Counted from the first letter of the stretch, positions 35,300 to 46,257 are shown. The stretch is DNA of 64,000 bases from Gerris lacustris (GCA_951217055.1 OX578281.1:11812447-11876446), one strand, 5' to 3'. Made by a program: numbers and translations. The notes: generated by a model not told the origin, from the letters alone.

Positions 35300-36418
35300 T
35301 TGGCTCCTCGCGCCTCTAAAGGTCTCCAAGTAGACTGTGTTTACTTTGACCTAAAGAAGGCGTTCGACCTTGTTAATCATGCTCTTCTTCTTACCAATCT
35401 TAAATCTTTTGGTTTCTCTCAACAATATTTAGATTTTTTTTATAGTTATCTTTCTACTAGATTATGTCAAGAGAAAATTAATAGTTTTTTATCATCTTCC
35501 TATAATGCCAACTCCGGAGTTCACCAAGGATCAATTCTAGGTCCCCTTCTCTTTCTCATTTTTATTAATGATCTTTGTTCTGTTATACAGTGCCCCTTTC
35601 TGTTATTCGCTGATGATCTTAAAATATATCTAGAAATTTCCAGCTCCTCTTCATGTCTTCTCTTACAGCGTAATATCAATAAAATCTTGTGGTGGTGCTC
35701 GACCAATAAAATGAGTATCAATATTGTTAAATCCTTAGTCATTAGTTTCTCTCGTCGTCGCTGTCCTATCAATGTTAATTACGATCTTGATGGCTCACCT
35801 CTGCAACGTGTTTTTAAAGTTTCGGACCTCGGGGTTCTAGTCGATTCTAGGCTTAAATTTAATGATTACGTCGATTCTATAGTTGCCAAGGCATCCCTTC
35901 GTTTAGGTTTAATTCGTCGTATTAGCCACGGCCTGTCTTTAGAATGCTTCCTTAGACTCTACACAGCTCTAGTTCGACCACTTCTGGAGTACGCTGTTCC
36001 TGTGTGGAATAACCTATTCCGAATCCGATCTGATCAGCTCGAAAGAATTCAACGTCTGTTCGTCAGAATTTGTTATCTTCGTTTCTTTTACAATAAAATA
36101 TACTATTCTTACGAATCACTCTCGAAACGTCTAGGCCTTCATTCCTTGTGTGATAGAAGAAAAGCTTTCGAAGTACTATTTCTCTGCAAAGCTTTATGCG
36201 GTGACTACAGTTGTGATGAAGTTATATCTCAAGTTGTTATCCTCCCTATCGGTAAACGAGTTGGTAGGTTTGCTTACATCAAAGAGTTATCTGATATTAG
36301 TCCTCTGGTTCGTTCTATAAACCATACTAATCGACTTTTTCTTTCTAATAGTACAACATCTATTTCCAAACTTTGCAATCTTAAAACCATCCTATCTTTC
36401 ATGTGCCCTACTATTTAA
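35300..36418 (+). CDS. LINE reverse transcriptase, main piece (Jockey/CR1-like)
   Basis: RNA-directed DNA polymerase used for target-primed reverse transcription. Open for 372 codons from 35300 (TTG at that point, not a true start); the frame is in fact open back to the insert edge at 35204 (IAPLIYKILHPNQHGFVPKK). Motifs: catalytic Asp in YFDLKKAFD (about residue 17), GVHQGSILGPLLF (73-85), FADD box (103-106) with the two catalytic aspartates kept, then the C-terminal thumb text LVRPLLEYAVPVWN. It ends in a normal stop. There is no frameshift inside this piece, suggesting a fairly recent copy. Because the N-terminal part of the RT lies beyond a 1.5-kb insert and the endonuclease is missing, it is not a functional gene. 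Confidence 0.8.
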   Translation: MAPRASKGLQVDCVYFDLKKAFDLVNHALLLTNLKSFGFSQQYLDFFYSYLSTRLCQEKINSFLSSSYNANSGVHQGSILGPLLFLIFINDLCSVIQCPFLLFADDLKIYLEISSSSSCLLLQRNINKILWWCSTNKMSINIVKSLVISFSRRRCPINVNYDLDGSPLQRVFKVSDLGVLVDSRLKFNDYVDSIVAKASLRLGLIRRISHGLSLECFLRLYTALVRPLLEYAVPVWNNLFRIRSDQLERIQRLFVRICYLRFFYNKIYYSYESLSKRLGLHSLCDRRKAFEVLFLCKALCGDYSCDEVISQVVILPIGKRVGRFAYIKELSDISPLVRSINHTNRLFLSNSTTSISKLCNLKTILSFMCPTI

Positions 36419-36635
36419 GAGCTGAACTCTCTTGTTAGTTGATTGTTCCTAATATCCCATACTTTAATTTAATTTTTTTTTTTTTTCTCCTATTTTTACC
36501 TGACATATCTTAATCCTTTACTTCTTTACTCTTCCTGAACGCTTAATATCCTTACTTTTTTACTCTTCGTGAGCGCTTAACCCGAGGCATTTTTTGCTGT
36601 TTAAGGCTCAAAAAAAAAAAAAAAAAAAAAAAAAA

Positions 36636-36760
36636 GTCATAGTTAACCCATTGTTGGTTCCACATAAGTTTCAACCTTATGCGTCCATTTCTACATGCGC
36701 ACAAACATAATTTATTTACACCTATATCTTCAAAAGTAGGTACTTATCTGATTTTTTTAA
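36636..36760 (+). mobile_element. H2 core-B fragment
   Basis: GTCATAGTTAACCCATTGTTGG, ATAAGTTTCAACCTTATGCG and TTCAAAAGTAGG match H2 core B. It lies immediately after the LINE poly-A, suggesting the LINE inserted into an H2 copy. Confidence 0.5.
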
Positions 36761-37139
36761 CATTTTGATTTTTCGTCTATTTTTTTATTTTAACAACTCA
36801 CTCAAATCCGAGTTAAATTATCAAGGGGTATAACTAGTTATTTGTTAAAAATGGAGGATCATTTAACCAACTGAACTGGCCACACAGTTAAGTACGTTAA
36901 ACTAAAGATCGTCAGTACCACTATTGTATTTTTCTCTTAACCTGCTATTAAAGGATTGCTTATCTAAACTCTTTTCTTATTTTATCCCTTAAAATTTCCA
37001 GAATTAACAAGCCGCTTGTGATCTATAGTTTTTTGTATTTCTTTATTGCAAGGGTTGTACATTTTTCAATATCTATTTACGTGTATGTTCTATTGTTTGT
37101 ATTAATGATTTTATGGCTTCCTGTGTGGTGCATTACTAA
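36761..37139. other. Unannotated stretch
   Basis: AT-rich, no feature seen. Confidence 0.3.
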
Positions 37140-37760
37140 TTTTGCTTCCGAGGTTACCGAAGGTAACGGAAGCTATGTGATCGTTTCGAAGAACGAAAAT
37201 ATTTTAGGTCTCCGATTTCAAAAATTCCAAGACAGAAATCCGTTTCAGACATCAGGGAACATTTTTGGTTCCGTGTCTGTCTGTCGGTCTGTCGGTCCGT
37301 CGGTCTGTCGTTCGATTTTTGCAAACCAACATATCTTAAAAACTACACGTCCGATTTTAATGAAATTTAGATGGTAGGTCATAATTAGCCCATTGTTGGT
37401 CCCATATAAGTTTCAACCTTCTGAGCTTATTTGTTTCTCTTCCACATGCGCACAAACATACATTTATTTACACCTATAGCTTCAAAAGTACTTATCTGAT
37501 TTGTATGAAACTTTTAAAGTTAATCGAAAGTAACCCGCAGATATTCCAAGATTAATTTGAACAGTATGTGCTCTTTAACTTTTACTAAATTGATAGTTTA
37601 ATTCATGTAAAAAATTAAAACAATTTTGACAGATTAAAAAACGGGGAAACAATTAAACAAATTTGACAATAATGGCTTGTAAAAAAAAGCATAAAACCAA
37701 TACAGAACGTGGATAGGATGTGAGGAAGCTATGTGCCACACCAATTGGCAGTCAATTTTT
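37140..37760 (+). mobile_element. H2 element, full length, core B
   Basis: TTTTGCTTCCGAGGTTACC start, GTCTGTCGGTCTGTCGGTCC repeat, core B (AACATATCTTAAAAACTACACG, GGTAGGTCATAATTAGCCC, CATGCGCACAAACATAC) and tail GGATGTGAGGAAGCTATGTG with hairpin TGCCACACCAATTGGCA. It is the intact reference for the mariner-interrupted copy at 14901. The open frame inside is chance. Confidence 0.7.
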
Positions 37761-37977
37761 ATAAATGTTTGTATATAAAAATATGTACATGTGTTGTGTA
37801 ACATGTAATAAGTTGTAAATTAGTCTGTTAGTTTGCTTAGAGCTTCTAGTTTGTCTATATTTGTCTTTATAATTTCAGTTTGTTTTAAGGCAATATCATC
37901 TAAATATTATTTTATGATTAATAATAGGCAATATAAGTTTTAAATTTTAAAGATTTAACTCTATTAAGTTTCTTTAA

Positions 37978-39077
37978 CCCTTTCGTTCCAGGTGTCCAGT
38001 ATACTGGACATCATTTTCAGGACAAGTTTTAATCTACATTAAGTTATTTGTCTTTATTTTTATTTTACCTTTTGGCCAACCTGATACCTTCTTTAGTGAT
38101 TTTAACTCATCAGGGTAAACAAAAATAATTGTAACTATTAGATAAACATCATTTCGACAATTGTTTTTCATCCCAACAACATGGCGTCCAGAGGGATGTA
38201 TATATGTTTCAGTTTTTTGTTTTACTTTGTTAATATTTCTTTTAGGCAGTGATTGTTTTTTAAAGATAAAAGTTAGAACTTTTTAAATAATGATTTTCAA
38301 TCACAAAAAATGATCAAATTCAGCACAAAATTTATCGTCAAAATTTGATGTCCAGTATACTGGACATTTGAACTTTACGGTAACATTTGGTTTTGTAATA
38401 TGTTCAAGATGAAGTAATGATTTAGAACTTGAAAGTGAGTTTGATGAATTAGATTGTTTAATTGCAAATATTTCTTTAATTATTATCATTAAACATTTGA
38501 TTTTTTTAAACATTCTTTACTTTATACTATTCTTGAGAGGGGTAGAAATTGTTTTCATAATTTCTACAATTAAAATTCAAATTTAATATTATTTCTAATT
38601 TTACTCGTTTTATTGCAAATTATTCATATATTATAATCATTTAAGATTTGATTTTTATAAAAAAAATGCATAAATAAATAATTATAATTATTATTTTTTA
38701 TAAATGCATTATTTATTTATTTATTGAAATTTTGAACCTAAGGGTGAGTTCAAATACCGTAATTTACTGATCATGACCACTTTAATCTGGTATATCAGCC
38801 ATTTAAGCTAAAGCTAAATATAACTGATTAATGTGATCATGATCATAGTGATCACAGTGTCTGAACTGTCCACTATAGTGGACTTACTTATTTTACATGT
38901 ACATTTGGGTTGTTACACTTGAGTCTGAATGTCCACTATAGTGGACATTTCATATCTCAAAAACGGGTGGTCCAAAAATTTTGAAAAAATTACTGAGTCA
39001 TCTAGGGGTCAATAGGAATAGACCCTATGAAAGAAAAAAATTTACAATGAACAGAAAAAAAATCGGGTGTGAAAGGG
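37978..39077. mobile_element. TTAA-flanked element with four palindromes (piggyBac-like MITE)
   Basis: Flanked by TTAA at 37974-37977 and 39078-39081. The left end CCCTTTCGTTCCAGG and the right end, read inward, CCCTTTCACACCC share CCCTTTC. TTAA target and CCC-start ends are piggyBac features. Inside are two copies of TGTCCAGTATACTGGACA (37993-38010, 38349-38366) and two of GTCCACTATAGTGGAC (38868-38883, 38931-38946), all perfect palindromes. There is no transposase in 1.1 kb, so it is non-autonomous. Confidence 0.65.
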
Positions 39078-39132
39078 TTAATATAATCATTTATTCAGCA
39101 TGAGTTTTATACGAATAGATTATATATAGATA

Positions 39133-39371
39133 GTAGAATTTGCTGCCTTTCCAACCATAAACTTCTAGCTTGGCTGGTACGTCTGTCACGATCGATTAAA
39201 GTAGGGGGGAAAAAAATCCACCCGATTCATTTTGATTGCCTCGTTAAAATGCATCGGACTGGTTTTGAATCAAGCTGACGGTGGTTTCCCATTGCCTCGT
39301 CTCTGGGCTTTTCATTGAGTGAGGAGCCTCGTATTCATACTTAAGTGCTTCATAAAACCAAACCAATCTCT
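39133..39371. repeat. Dispersed repeat (TAGAATTTGCTGCCTTTC), copy 2
   Basis: The longer partner of 33188-33382, including TGAGTGAGGAGCCTCGTATTC. Function and class unknown. Confidence 0.6.
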
Positions 39372-40306
39372 CTAGAAGCAGCTTCTTGCACTGAGTTTAC
39401 CACCTATAACTCAGAGCTGTATCAACTTACCTAGCTTAGTTCCACTCTCGGAAAAACATTGTAAAATGAGTCGAGCACTAATAAAATGAATATGCAAACT
39501 CTCCTTCCATTTTCCCCGAGACGTTTTCCCCCACCTGAACTCCTCTATCTCCCGAATCTCCCCGCGTTTTCTCTACCCAGATGAAAATGTTGGGATTCTC
39601 CAACTGGTTCAGGATACACGTTGATATAAGTCCCGTGTTTATTACGTTTAAAACTGGCTGTAAACTTCCACTGTAGAGTCGTAAACACGTCTCGCAAGCC
39701 TATGGCCTATATTCATCCTCTTTTTCATTTTCTTATACACCCCGGGTTTAAAAAAGATAACAGCTTAAAGCCGTTAACTCTACAAATATAAAAATATTTC
39801 CTCAGCCACTATCCCATTATTATTCTTCCTTTATAATTCCATTAGCTTTCCATAGTGCGCATTTGCATCTGCTCGATTTTCTTTATGAAGAGGGTTGAAG
39901 TTATTAAATTCTTTTATCTTTAAAGCATAAATCGTATTAAAATTCCGTTATAATTTTTTTTTTTTTTAAACCAGAGACATCTATAATGTTTTATCTAAGT
40001 TCATTAAATAACATTTTTTATATGTTCACAACCACCCTTACTATAACTGTGAAAAAATAACTAAACAGCAGCTATATGAAATTATCGATACTAAATTATT
40101 TCTATAATTATAAGTAAATTTAGGTATTAACCAAAAGATAAAGCTCAGATCTGTAAATAGTTGTTATAAAGCATTGTTATGTACACGTCGACTATATACT
40201 CAAATAATTTATAAATTTTAGTTGTATTAGTGGAATTTGAAATAGAAGAATATTCAGCCCTTTTAAAGCATTTTAAAGGATAAAAATATATAATTTGCAG
40301 GATTTT
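39372..40306. other. Unannotated stretch
   Basis: 39400-39760 is less AT-rich (CCCCGAGACGTTTTCCCCC) and has no repeat partner here; it may be single-copy DNA. No coding frame was supported. Confidence 0.35.
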
Positions 40307-40927
40307 TACTACGTTCTTATTAGCTTGCTTCCTTGTTTGTTTGTTTGTCCGGTACAAATCTGGCAATCGATTTCTAACTAATTTCCCGAATAGCAAGACA
40401 TTTGAAACTTTTAGCATAGCTCAGAACACGATGAAAATGCATTATTTTAATACTTTTAGCCATCTTTCAGCTGAATTTAATTGGTTTTCAGCAAATTTTG
40501 CTGTACGGAAAGTTAGTTTGGAAAAAATCCGCAAGTTATTTTATTTGTTTTGTCATGTCCCATATTTACGCAATCATCATTTTGACGGGTCTCAAATTTG
40601 TGACAGATAAACATTGAATGACAGCAAAACAGGAAATATCGATTATTTATCGATTATATTGTATATATTATTTCAAATATATCAATGGCACGGTTTAGAT
40701 TTGGTGTTGGGGAGATCCGTTGTACAAAGATTTGTCCTTTTATAGGTTTAAGATCAGCTCTCTAGATGGTTGTCATTTATGTGAAGTAAATAAATTCATA
40801 ACTATTTTTTTTTCACTAACATTATATATTATATTTCACAAAAACAATTATATTATCAACATTACATACGATTCAACAGAAAATTTAAAAACGTAGTATA
40901 TAAAAAGTTCTTTTTATCTTGAAATTA
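40307..40927 (+). mobile_element. H3 element, full length
   Basis: ACTACGTTCTTATTAGCTTG start, GTTTGTTTGTTTGTCC repeat, end TTTAAAAACGTAGTATAT and hairpin ATAAAAAGTTCTTTTTAT followed by CTTG. The sub-terminal ACTACGTTNTTA is inverted at the other end. The 89-codon frame inside it is not a gene. Confidence 0.7.
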
Positions 40928-40940
40928 TTTAATTTAATTT

Positions 40941-41297
40941 TACTACGTTTTTATTAGCTTGCTTTCTTGTTTGTTTGTTTGTTTGTTTGTCCAGTACAAA
41001 TCTTGCAATCGATTTTTGACTAACTTCCCGAGTTGCTAGACATTTCAAACTTTTAGAATAGCTCAAAACACGATGACAATGCATTATTTTAATACTTTTA
41101 GCCACCTTTCAGCAGAATTTAATTCGTTTTCAGCAAATTTTGCAGTAAGGAAAGTTATTTCGGAAAAAATCCGCAAGTTACTTTATTTGTTTTGACATAT
41201 CCCATATTTATACGATCTTCATTTTAACGGGTTTCAAATTTATGATTTATCACAGAAAATTTAAAAACGTAGTATATAAAAAGTTCTTTTTATCTTG
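40941..41297 (+). mobile_element. H3 element, internally deleted, in tandem
   Basis: It starts 13 bp after the previous H3 copy. It has the ACTACGTTTTTATTAGCTTG start and intact 3' hairpin but lacks about 265 bp of interior. Head-to-tail tandem copies are known for Helitron-like elements. Confidence 0.7.
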
Positions 41298-41383
41298 TAA
41301 TTATTTATTATTATTTAGAATTTCTTGTTGAATGGACAATCTTTAGGTGTAATTAAAACAATTTTATTAACTTTCTTACATGA

Positions 41384-41416
41384 AACGTTTCGACCCTTAC
41401 AGGGTCATCTTCAGTC
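41384..41416 (-). other. Hammerhead-core-like motif in left arm
   Basis: Minus strand: CTGAAGATGACCCTGTAAGG, then GTCGAAACG. CTGAAGA fits the CUGANGA core; GACCC/GGGTC forms stem II; GAAAC follows. One extra T sits between the core and stem II. Stems I and III were not identified. Confidence 0.35.
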
Positions 41417-41648
41417 AGCGATCTTTGTTATATTAATGGTGTATAAAAAAATCAACAGAAAACACATTACTGTAAAATACAAACAAACAAGTTAACTAGA
41501 CTTTATATTAATTAAATGTCTAGTTACACATACATATTACAGTAATGTGTTTTCTGTTGATTTTAAATAATGTTATTAATTATTATAAAATAATTTAAAT
41601 CAAGTTATAATTATTATTTACTACGGGAAACAGACAGAGAAAAATACA

Positions 41649-41723
41649 CTCCAGCGCCGGGATTTGAACCACGGGCCTCTATATTTCCAGTATAGCGCTC
41701 TAACCAACTAAGCTACGCAGGAG
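41649..41723 (-). tRNA. tRNA-like unit, minus strand (probable pseudo-tRNA)
   Basis: 75-bp version with TTGGTTAGAGC in the D arm, one base longer than plus-strand copies. Anticodon loop CTGGAAA and box B GGTTCAAATCC are kept. Here the acceptor, D and anticodon arms pair well but the T stem is still mismatched. Confidence 0.4.
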
Positions 41724-41822
41724 AATGAATTTCTTTGACATTAATGATACCTTGACCCGAATTTAAAGCTTTCAATTTTTCCACAAGTCTGAGAAGTCAA
41801 CATTAATGACAAAGAACTAGAC

Positions 41823-41871
41823 CTATACTGGAAATATAGAGGCCCGTGATTCAAATCCCGGCGCTGGAGTG
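41823..41871 (+). repeat. tRNA-like 3' half
   Basis: Starts exactly at the anticodon stem (CTATACTGGAAATATAG) and runs to GGCGCTGGAG. It shares the breakpoint region of the palindrome at 30661-30795, so breakage at the anticodon arm has happened more than once. Confidence 0.7.
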
Positions 41872-42139
41872 TATTTTTCTCTGTCTGTTTCCCGTAGTAA
41901 ATAATAATTATAACTTGATTTAAATTAAAATTTAATCTTTCTGTAGTATGAATACTACCAAATTCGTAAAAAATATGAATTTCTAATTGATTGTACTAGG
42001 TACTGGTACTAATTGGGTACTTTATAATTATAAGTGTTATTTCTCGGTCTAGTTCTATGTCATTAATGTTGACTTCTAAGACTTATGTGGAAAATTGAAA
42101 GCTTAAATTCGGGACAAGGTATCATTAACGTCAGAGATT

Positions 42140-42213
42140 CTCCTGCGTAGCTTAGTTGGTAGAGCGCTATACTGGAAATATAGAGGCCTGTGGTTCAAAT
42201 CCCGGCGCTGGAG
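42140..42213 (+). tRNA. tRNA-like unit, plus strand (best-preserved)
   Basis: TCCTGCG acceptor, TAGCTTAGTTGG box A, GAGCG then the CTATA/TATAG anticodon stem with loop CTGGAAA, GGTTCAAATCC box B and the CGCTGGA 3' strand. All arms pair except one acceptor T-T and two T-stem mismatches. GGA anticodon without a long variable arm argues against a real serine tRNA. Confidence 0.45.
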
Positions 42214-42423
42214 TGTATTTTTCTCTGTCTGTTTCCCGTAGTAAATAATAATAATAACTTGATTTAAATTAAAATTTAATCTTTCTGTAGTATGAATACT
42301 ACCAAATTCGTAAAAAAATATGAATTTATAAAATAATTTAAATTTTAACTTAATTCTAACTTGTCTTAGACCCTCTCTTATGGAGATAGTTTTTTATACA
42401 CCATTAATATAATAAAGATCGAT

Positions 42424-42456
42424 GACTGAAGATGACCCTGTAAGGGTCGAAACGTC
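42424..42456 (+). other. Hammerhead-core-like motif in right arm
   Basis: CTGAAGA (42426-42432), stem GACCC/GGGTC with loop TGTAA, then GAAACGTC. It is the inverse partner of 41384-41416. The core order fits hammerhead ribozymes, which are known in Penelope-like elements; cleavage competence is not shown. Confidence 0.35.
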
Positions 42457-42893
42457 TCATGTAAGAACAAGTTAATAAAATTGTTTTTATAACACCTAAA
42501 GATTGTCCATTCAACAAGAAATTCTAAAATTTTGAAAGGTGTAAATCTCAACGTTTAGAAAAAAATATTATTATTTAGTAATTGTAGAATTGTCAAGACA
42601 AAAAGTCTGAATTAGATAGAACACGAATTAGGGGTGTTCATATGAAATGGTGAGTAGTAATTAAATTGGAAGTTACCCTTAATAACCTAGCGTTGTTTGT
42701 TTAGCGATCTTCTGTTTGTTTGTTCTTTGTATGATGGAAATATATATTATTATTATTATTATTATATTAGTTGTCATATGGCAACAGCAAAACCCCCTCC
42801 CTTTATTATTGTCTGGAGAGGTCCGAGTTATTATTGAACTTTTTAAATGTTAATATTATGTCAAAAGCAGGACTAAATTAATTTTTTCCGTGG

Positions 42894-43368
42894 TAGGCTG
42901 TGAAATAGTAACTTTAGAGCCTAAAAGACATAGCAAAAATCCATTTTTTCATTACGTGGACTTAAAAAATCTTTTCATTACTCCTAGCTGTAAAGAAAAA
43001 ATCTTTTACGTCCTAGGAACTAAAAGATTTTTTATGTCCGGCGGGTAGTTGTCAAAACTTCCGTTAGTACCGCTGCAGTCTTTGTAGAAATGCTTCTAGT
43101 ACGATTAAAATCCGCTAGATGTCAATGCGTTTTATTTATCTTTTCTTATAGTGTAACCTCTTTTTAAGGTTTCTTTTTTTAAATATTAAGTATGTACTAA
43201 TATATTGATTAGTGATTAATATTTAATGTTTTTTCATTGTCTGCTACCTCGGAAAAAATAGCATATGCTACGCGACTGTCTACCTTGGCAATATTTACTG
43301 TCTCGCTTCGCTCGACAGTAAATGTAATTGCCGCGGTAAAAAAAAACTCACTTCACAGCCTAGTAACA
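42894..43368. mobile_element. Candidate MITE with TAGGCTGTGAA ends
   Basis: TAGGCTGTGAAATAG at the left and CACTTCACAGCCTA at the right share 11 inverted bases. Inside, ACTGTCTCGCTTCGCTCGACAGT is a hairpin at about 43298-43320 and ATCTTTTACGTCCTAGG words are paired. It is non-coding and the class was not determined. Confidence 0.45.
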
Positions 43369-43614
43369 TAATATACTATTTTATCATTATATTCATTTGT
43401 TTTGTGCAACAAGTATGCGACAAGACAGGTTTAAAAAATGGGTTATTCCAAATTTGTGACATGGAAAGAATAATAATTTTTTAAATTAATTAATTAATTA
43501 AATCATTATATTATTGGTAATGAAACTATTACAATAAAGAATGATTAAAAATATAACATTATCGCAGTTTAAAAATTTTTATTTTTCTGCCCTAAATTGA
43601 GCGTCAATTTGAAA

Positions 43615-44725
43615 GTTGCCATATGGCAACGCTAGGACATTAGCCTTACAGCTTTTTTTCTAAGTAAGATATACAAAGTTTTGGTATTTTATTTGCCTAA
43701 TGCACATTTTTTGTGATTCTTTTCTGAATATTTCTCAATAATTAGTTTCTAACTCATTTAATTATTTTGTTGAATAAGTGTAATTAATAAAAAATAGTAC
43801 TGGGCTATATTTTTCTAAAATTAAATTTTTTATGTATGAGTATATAATAATAATATCTATATTTTGCTTCCGAGCTTACCGAAGGTAACGGAAGCATTGT
43901 GTTCACTTTTGAGAACGAAAAACTTTTATGCCTCCGATTTCAAAAATTCCAAGACAGAAATCCGTTTCAGACATCAGGGAACATTTTTGGTCTTGTGTCT
44001 GTCTGTCTGTCTGTCTGTCGGTCTGTGTGTCCGCGAATTATGAAACGTGCGACGATAACTTAAGTAAATGTCGACCGATTGTGATGAAATTTGGTAGACA
44101 TGTTCATTTTACCAATACCCAGGACGAGTTCGTTGGACAACGTTATCCGTCCAAGCGTTCACGAGCAACGCTCGTAAACGTGAACTTTAAATTTAAAATT
44201 GGAATTTTAGGTCGGGGAAAAAATCTAACTTCATCTATTCAATGAGACAAACATTTTTGTCCAATAAAATTTTTTAGTAAAACCAACAGCAACACCGCTA
44301 TGAAGTGTTAAAGCACAGTTTTACAAAATAAACAATATAACAATAAAGTAATATAACAATAATTGTTATAGTACATGACAGGATGCGAGGAAGCTATGTG
44401 CCACACTAATTGGCAGTCTATTTTTTATTACAATTGAATAACATATAGATATATTTGTAAAAGTAATAACAAAAACACATGCACAAAACAAATAATAACG
44501 AAATAATTACATAATTTTACAGATAAACAACATGATACATAATACAAATTATGTAAAAAGAATATAAAATTTACTTTTTCGTTCTTTTAAATAAATTTAA
44601 TATTTCGTTGGTATTATTTGTGCTTTTTTAACCTAAAATTTATTTTTACACACAATTTTTTTTTTTTTTTTAAATTACTAAGAAAAAACTGTAGGGCTAA
44701 TGTCCTAGCGTTGCCATATGGCAAC
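43615..44725. mobile_element. Fold-back element bounded by GTTGCCATATGGCAAC
   Basis: The left end 43615-43655 is GTTGCCATATGGCAAC then GCTAGGACATTAGCC; the right end 44685-44725 is its inverse. Each end is itself a 16-bp palindrome. A variant GTTGTCATATGGCAAC lies at 42770-42785. An H2 copy (43862-44426) sits inside. TTAAGGGTTAATTAAG just outside at 44852 hints at a larger TTAA-type element, unproven. Confidence 0.55.
43862..44426 (+). mobile_element. H2 element, full length, core A
   Basis: TTTTGCTTCCGAGCTTACC start, five GTCT units, core A (CGTGCGACGATAACTTAAG, GTTCGTTGGACAACG) and tail GATGCGAGGAAGCTATGTGC with hairpin TGCCACACTAATTGGCA, then GTCTATTTTTTATT. Same ends as the core-B copy at 37140. 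The 105-codon frame here is chance. Confidence 0.7.
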
Positions 44726-44726
44726 A

Positions 44727-45890
44727 GCCCAAATTTGGGGTAAGGCATTTTTTTCAATTTTTTTAAACATTTTTTACATTTAAAGGGACCCCTTAACAGA
44801 CAAAGTCCCCCAAAAATAACCCTAAAAAATTTCCAAAAAAATTATTCGGGCAGTTAAGGGTTAATTAAGTTTTCTTTTAATTTGTATTTAGTCTTTAGTA
44901 TGAGCAGCCCAACCATATCACTTCCTACCCTCTCCTCCTCCCCTCACCAAAACATTAATGAACCCCTAAATATAAAATGAAAATCATTTAACTTTGAAGG
45001 CTTATAACTCCACTTGGAGAGGTTCAGATCGAAAAAAAAGTTTCAAGTGGTGTTACTATCTTCTAAGTGTCCTCTACAAGGTAGGATACTTTTTATTCGG
45101 TTTGGTCTTCACGTAAAAAATACTGGTGATAACAGGGTACACTGTCAAAAACACCTTTTTTAGGCTCTTGAAGGGCTATGGAGAGGTATCATCCAAAAAA
45201 ACCTATCTGAGTCACTTCAAGCCCTACAAGATAGGCTGGTTAGTTTTTTTCGTGATTACCATTAAGTCAGAAATATTGCATGTACAAAAAAATCTTGTAG
45301 TGAAATGAGATAGTGTACATATATCATATGAACACAATAAAACCATAGGACAAAGAAAGATAGCATTTTAAGAAAAAGTATTTTTTAATAAAAAGATTGG
45401 CGTCTGATATCACGGTTAAAGACAAATCTATTTGGCTACTGCCTTTGCAATAAGGTTGGCAAATGAATTCCAGAATGAGAAATTTCATTTGCATAGTACA
45501 ATATTCTGTAGGCGTTCATGAAGTGGAAGATAAATAAGTATTCTTAAAGAAATAAATTTGTATCGAACACAAATTTGTAAAAATAATGCTGTTTGGCGAT
45601 TATTTATAATTTCCAGAAAATATGGTGATATCTGTTAAAATAATGTAATTTATGTGACCTTTTTAAAAGCAGGTCTTAAATAGTAAACAGTTATTAATGA
45701 AAATACAGGGATTATATGAAATACTAGCTATGAATATATTTGAATCTAAATATTATATTAATCTGATAGCATTTGAATTTTCCGATAACATACGATATGG
45801 TATCCCACAATCAAAACACTGTTAAAATAATTTAAACCTTTTATACAATTATCATTGTCTGATTTTCATCATAGAATGAGATTATATAGG
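44727..45890. other. Unannotated AT-rich stretch
   Basis: No gene or repeat partner seen. The frame at 45126-45308 is unsupported. Confidence 0.3.
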
Positions 45891-46181
45891 AGAGACCGAG
45901 GTTAGTTGGCATAGATTTTTATTTTATTTTATTTATTTTATTTATTTATTTTTTTTGTGATCCTTAGAGAGATTCTGGTCAATCCTGCCGACGAGCTTAA
46001 TTCCTTGGCTACGAAGTCACCCATTAACGTATGACCCATTAATTAAAACCATGGTTAAAAAACTATTTTATTTTGTAGACACAACTACGCCAACATACCC
46101 CGCACCCGGGGTATGTTACCCCGGTATGTATGCCGCAATTTAATGTTTAAATTATTAATTATTAATGTTTTAATTAATGTT

Positions 46182-46257
46182 GGCAACTTACCCCTAGAAG
46201 TATACCAACATACCCCGCACCCGGGGTATGTTGGTATACTTCTAGGGGTAAGTTGCC
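46182..46257. repeat. Perfect 76-bp palindrome (36-bp arms, 4-bp spacer)
   Basis: The left arm starts GGCAACTTACCCCTAGAAGT and ends at CATACCCCG (46217); spacer CACC; the right arm is its exact inverse ending GTTGCC at 46257. A shorter imperfect version is at 46091-46122. Perfect identity suggests recent formation or upkeep. Confidence 0.9.

Larger units (their letters stand above)
33591..36635 (+). mobile_element. 5'-truncated LINE split by a 1.5-kb insert
   Basis: The first piece (33591-33689) and second piece (35204-36418) encode consecutive parts of a non-LTR reverse transcriptase. A 3' untranslated region of about 190 bp follows, containing CTTACTTCTTTACTCTTCC / CTTACTTTTTTACTCTTCG duplicated text, then a poly-A tail of 26 (36610-36635). 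Poly-A and the RT style point to the Jockey/CR1-like groups. The endonuclease and ORF1 are absent, so it was dead on arrival before the insert split it. Confidence 0.8.
41320..42535. mobile_element. 1.2-kb fold-back enclosing tRNA-like units
   Basis: The left arm 41320-41450 (TTTCTTGTTGAATGGACAATC ... TTATATTAATGGTGTATAAA) is repeated in inverse at about 42393-42535. Each arm carries a CTGAAGA-hairpin-GAAAC motif. Between the arms are a minus-strand tRNA-like unit, a 3' half and a plus-strand unit, with inner inverted text AAATCAACAGAAAACACATT at 41450 and about 41549. It could be a Penelope-like or fold-back derivative; no protein remains. Confidence 0.6.
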
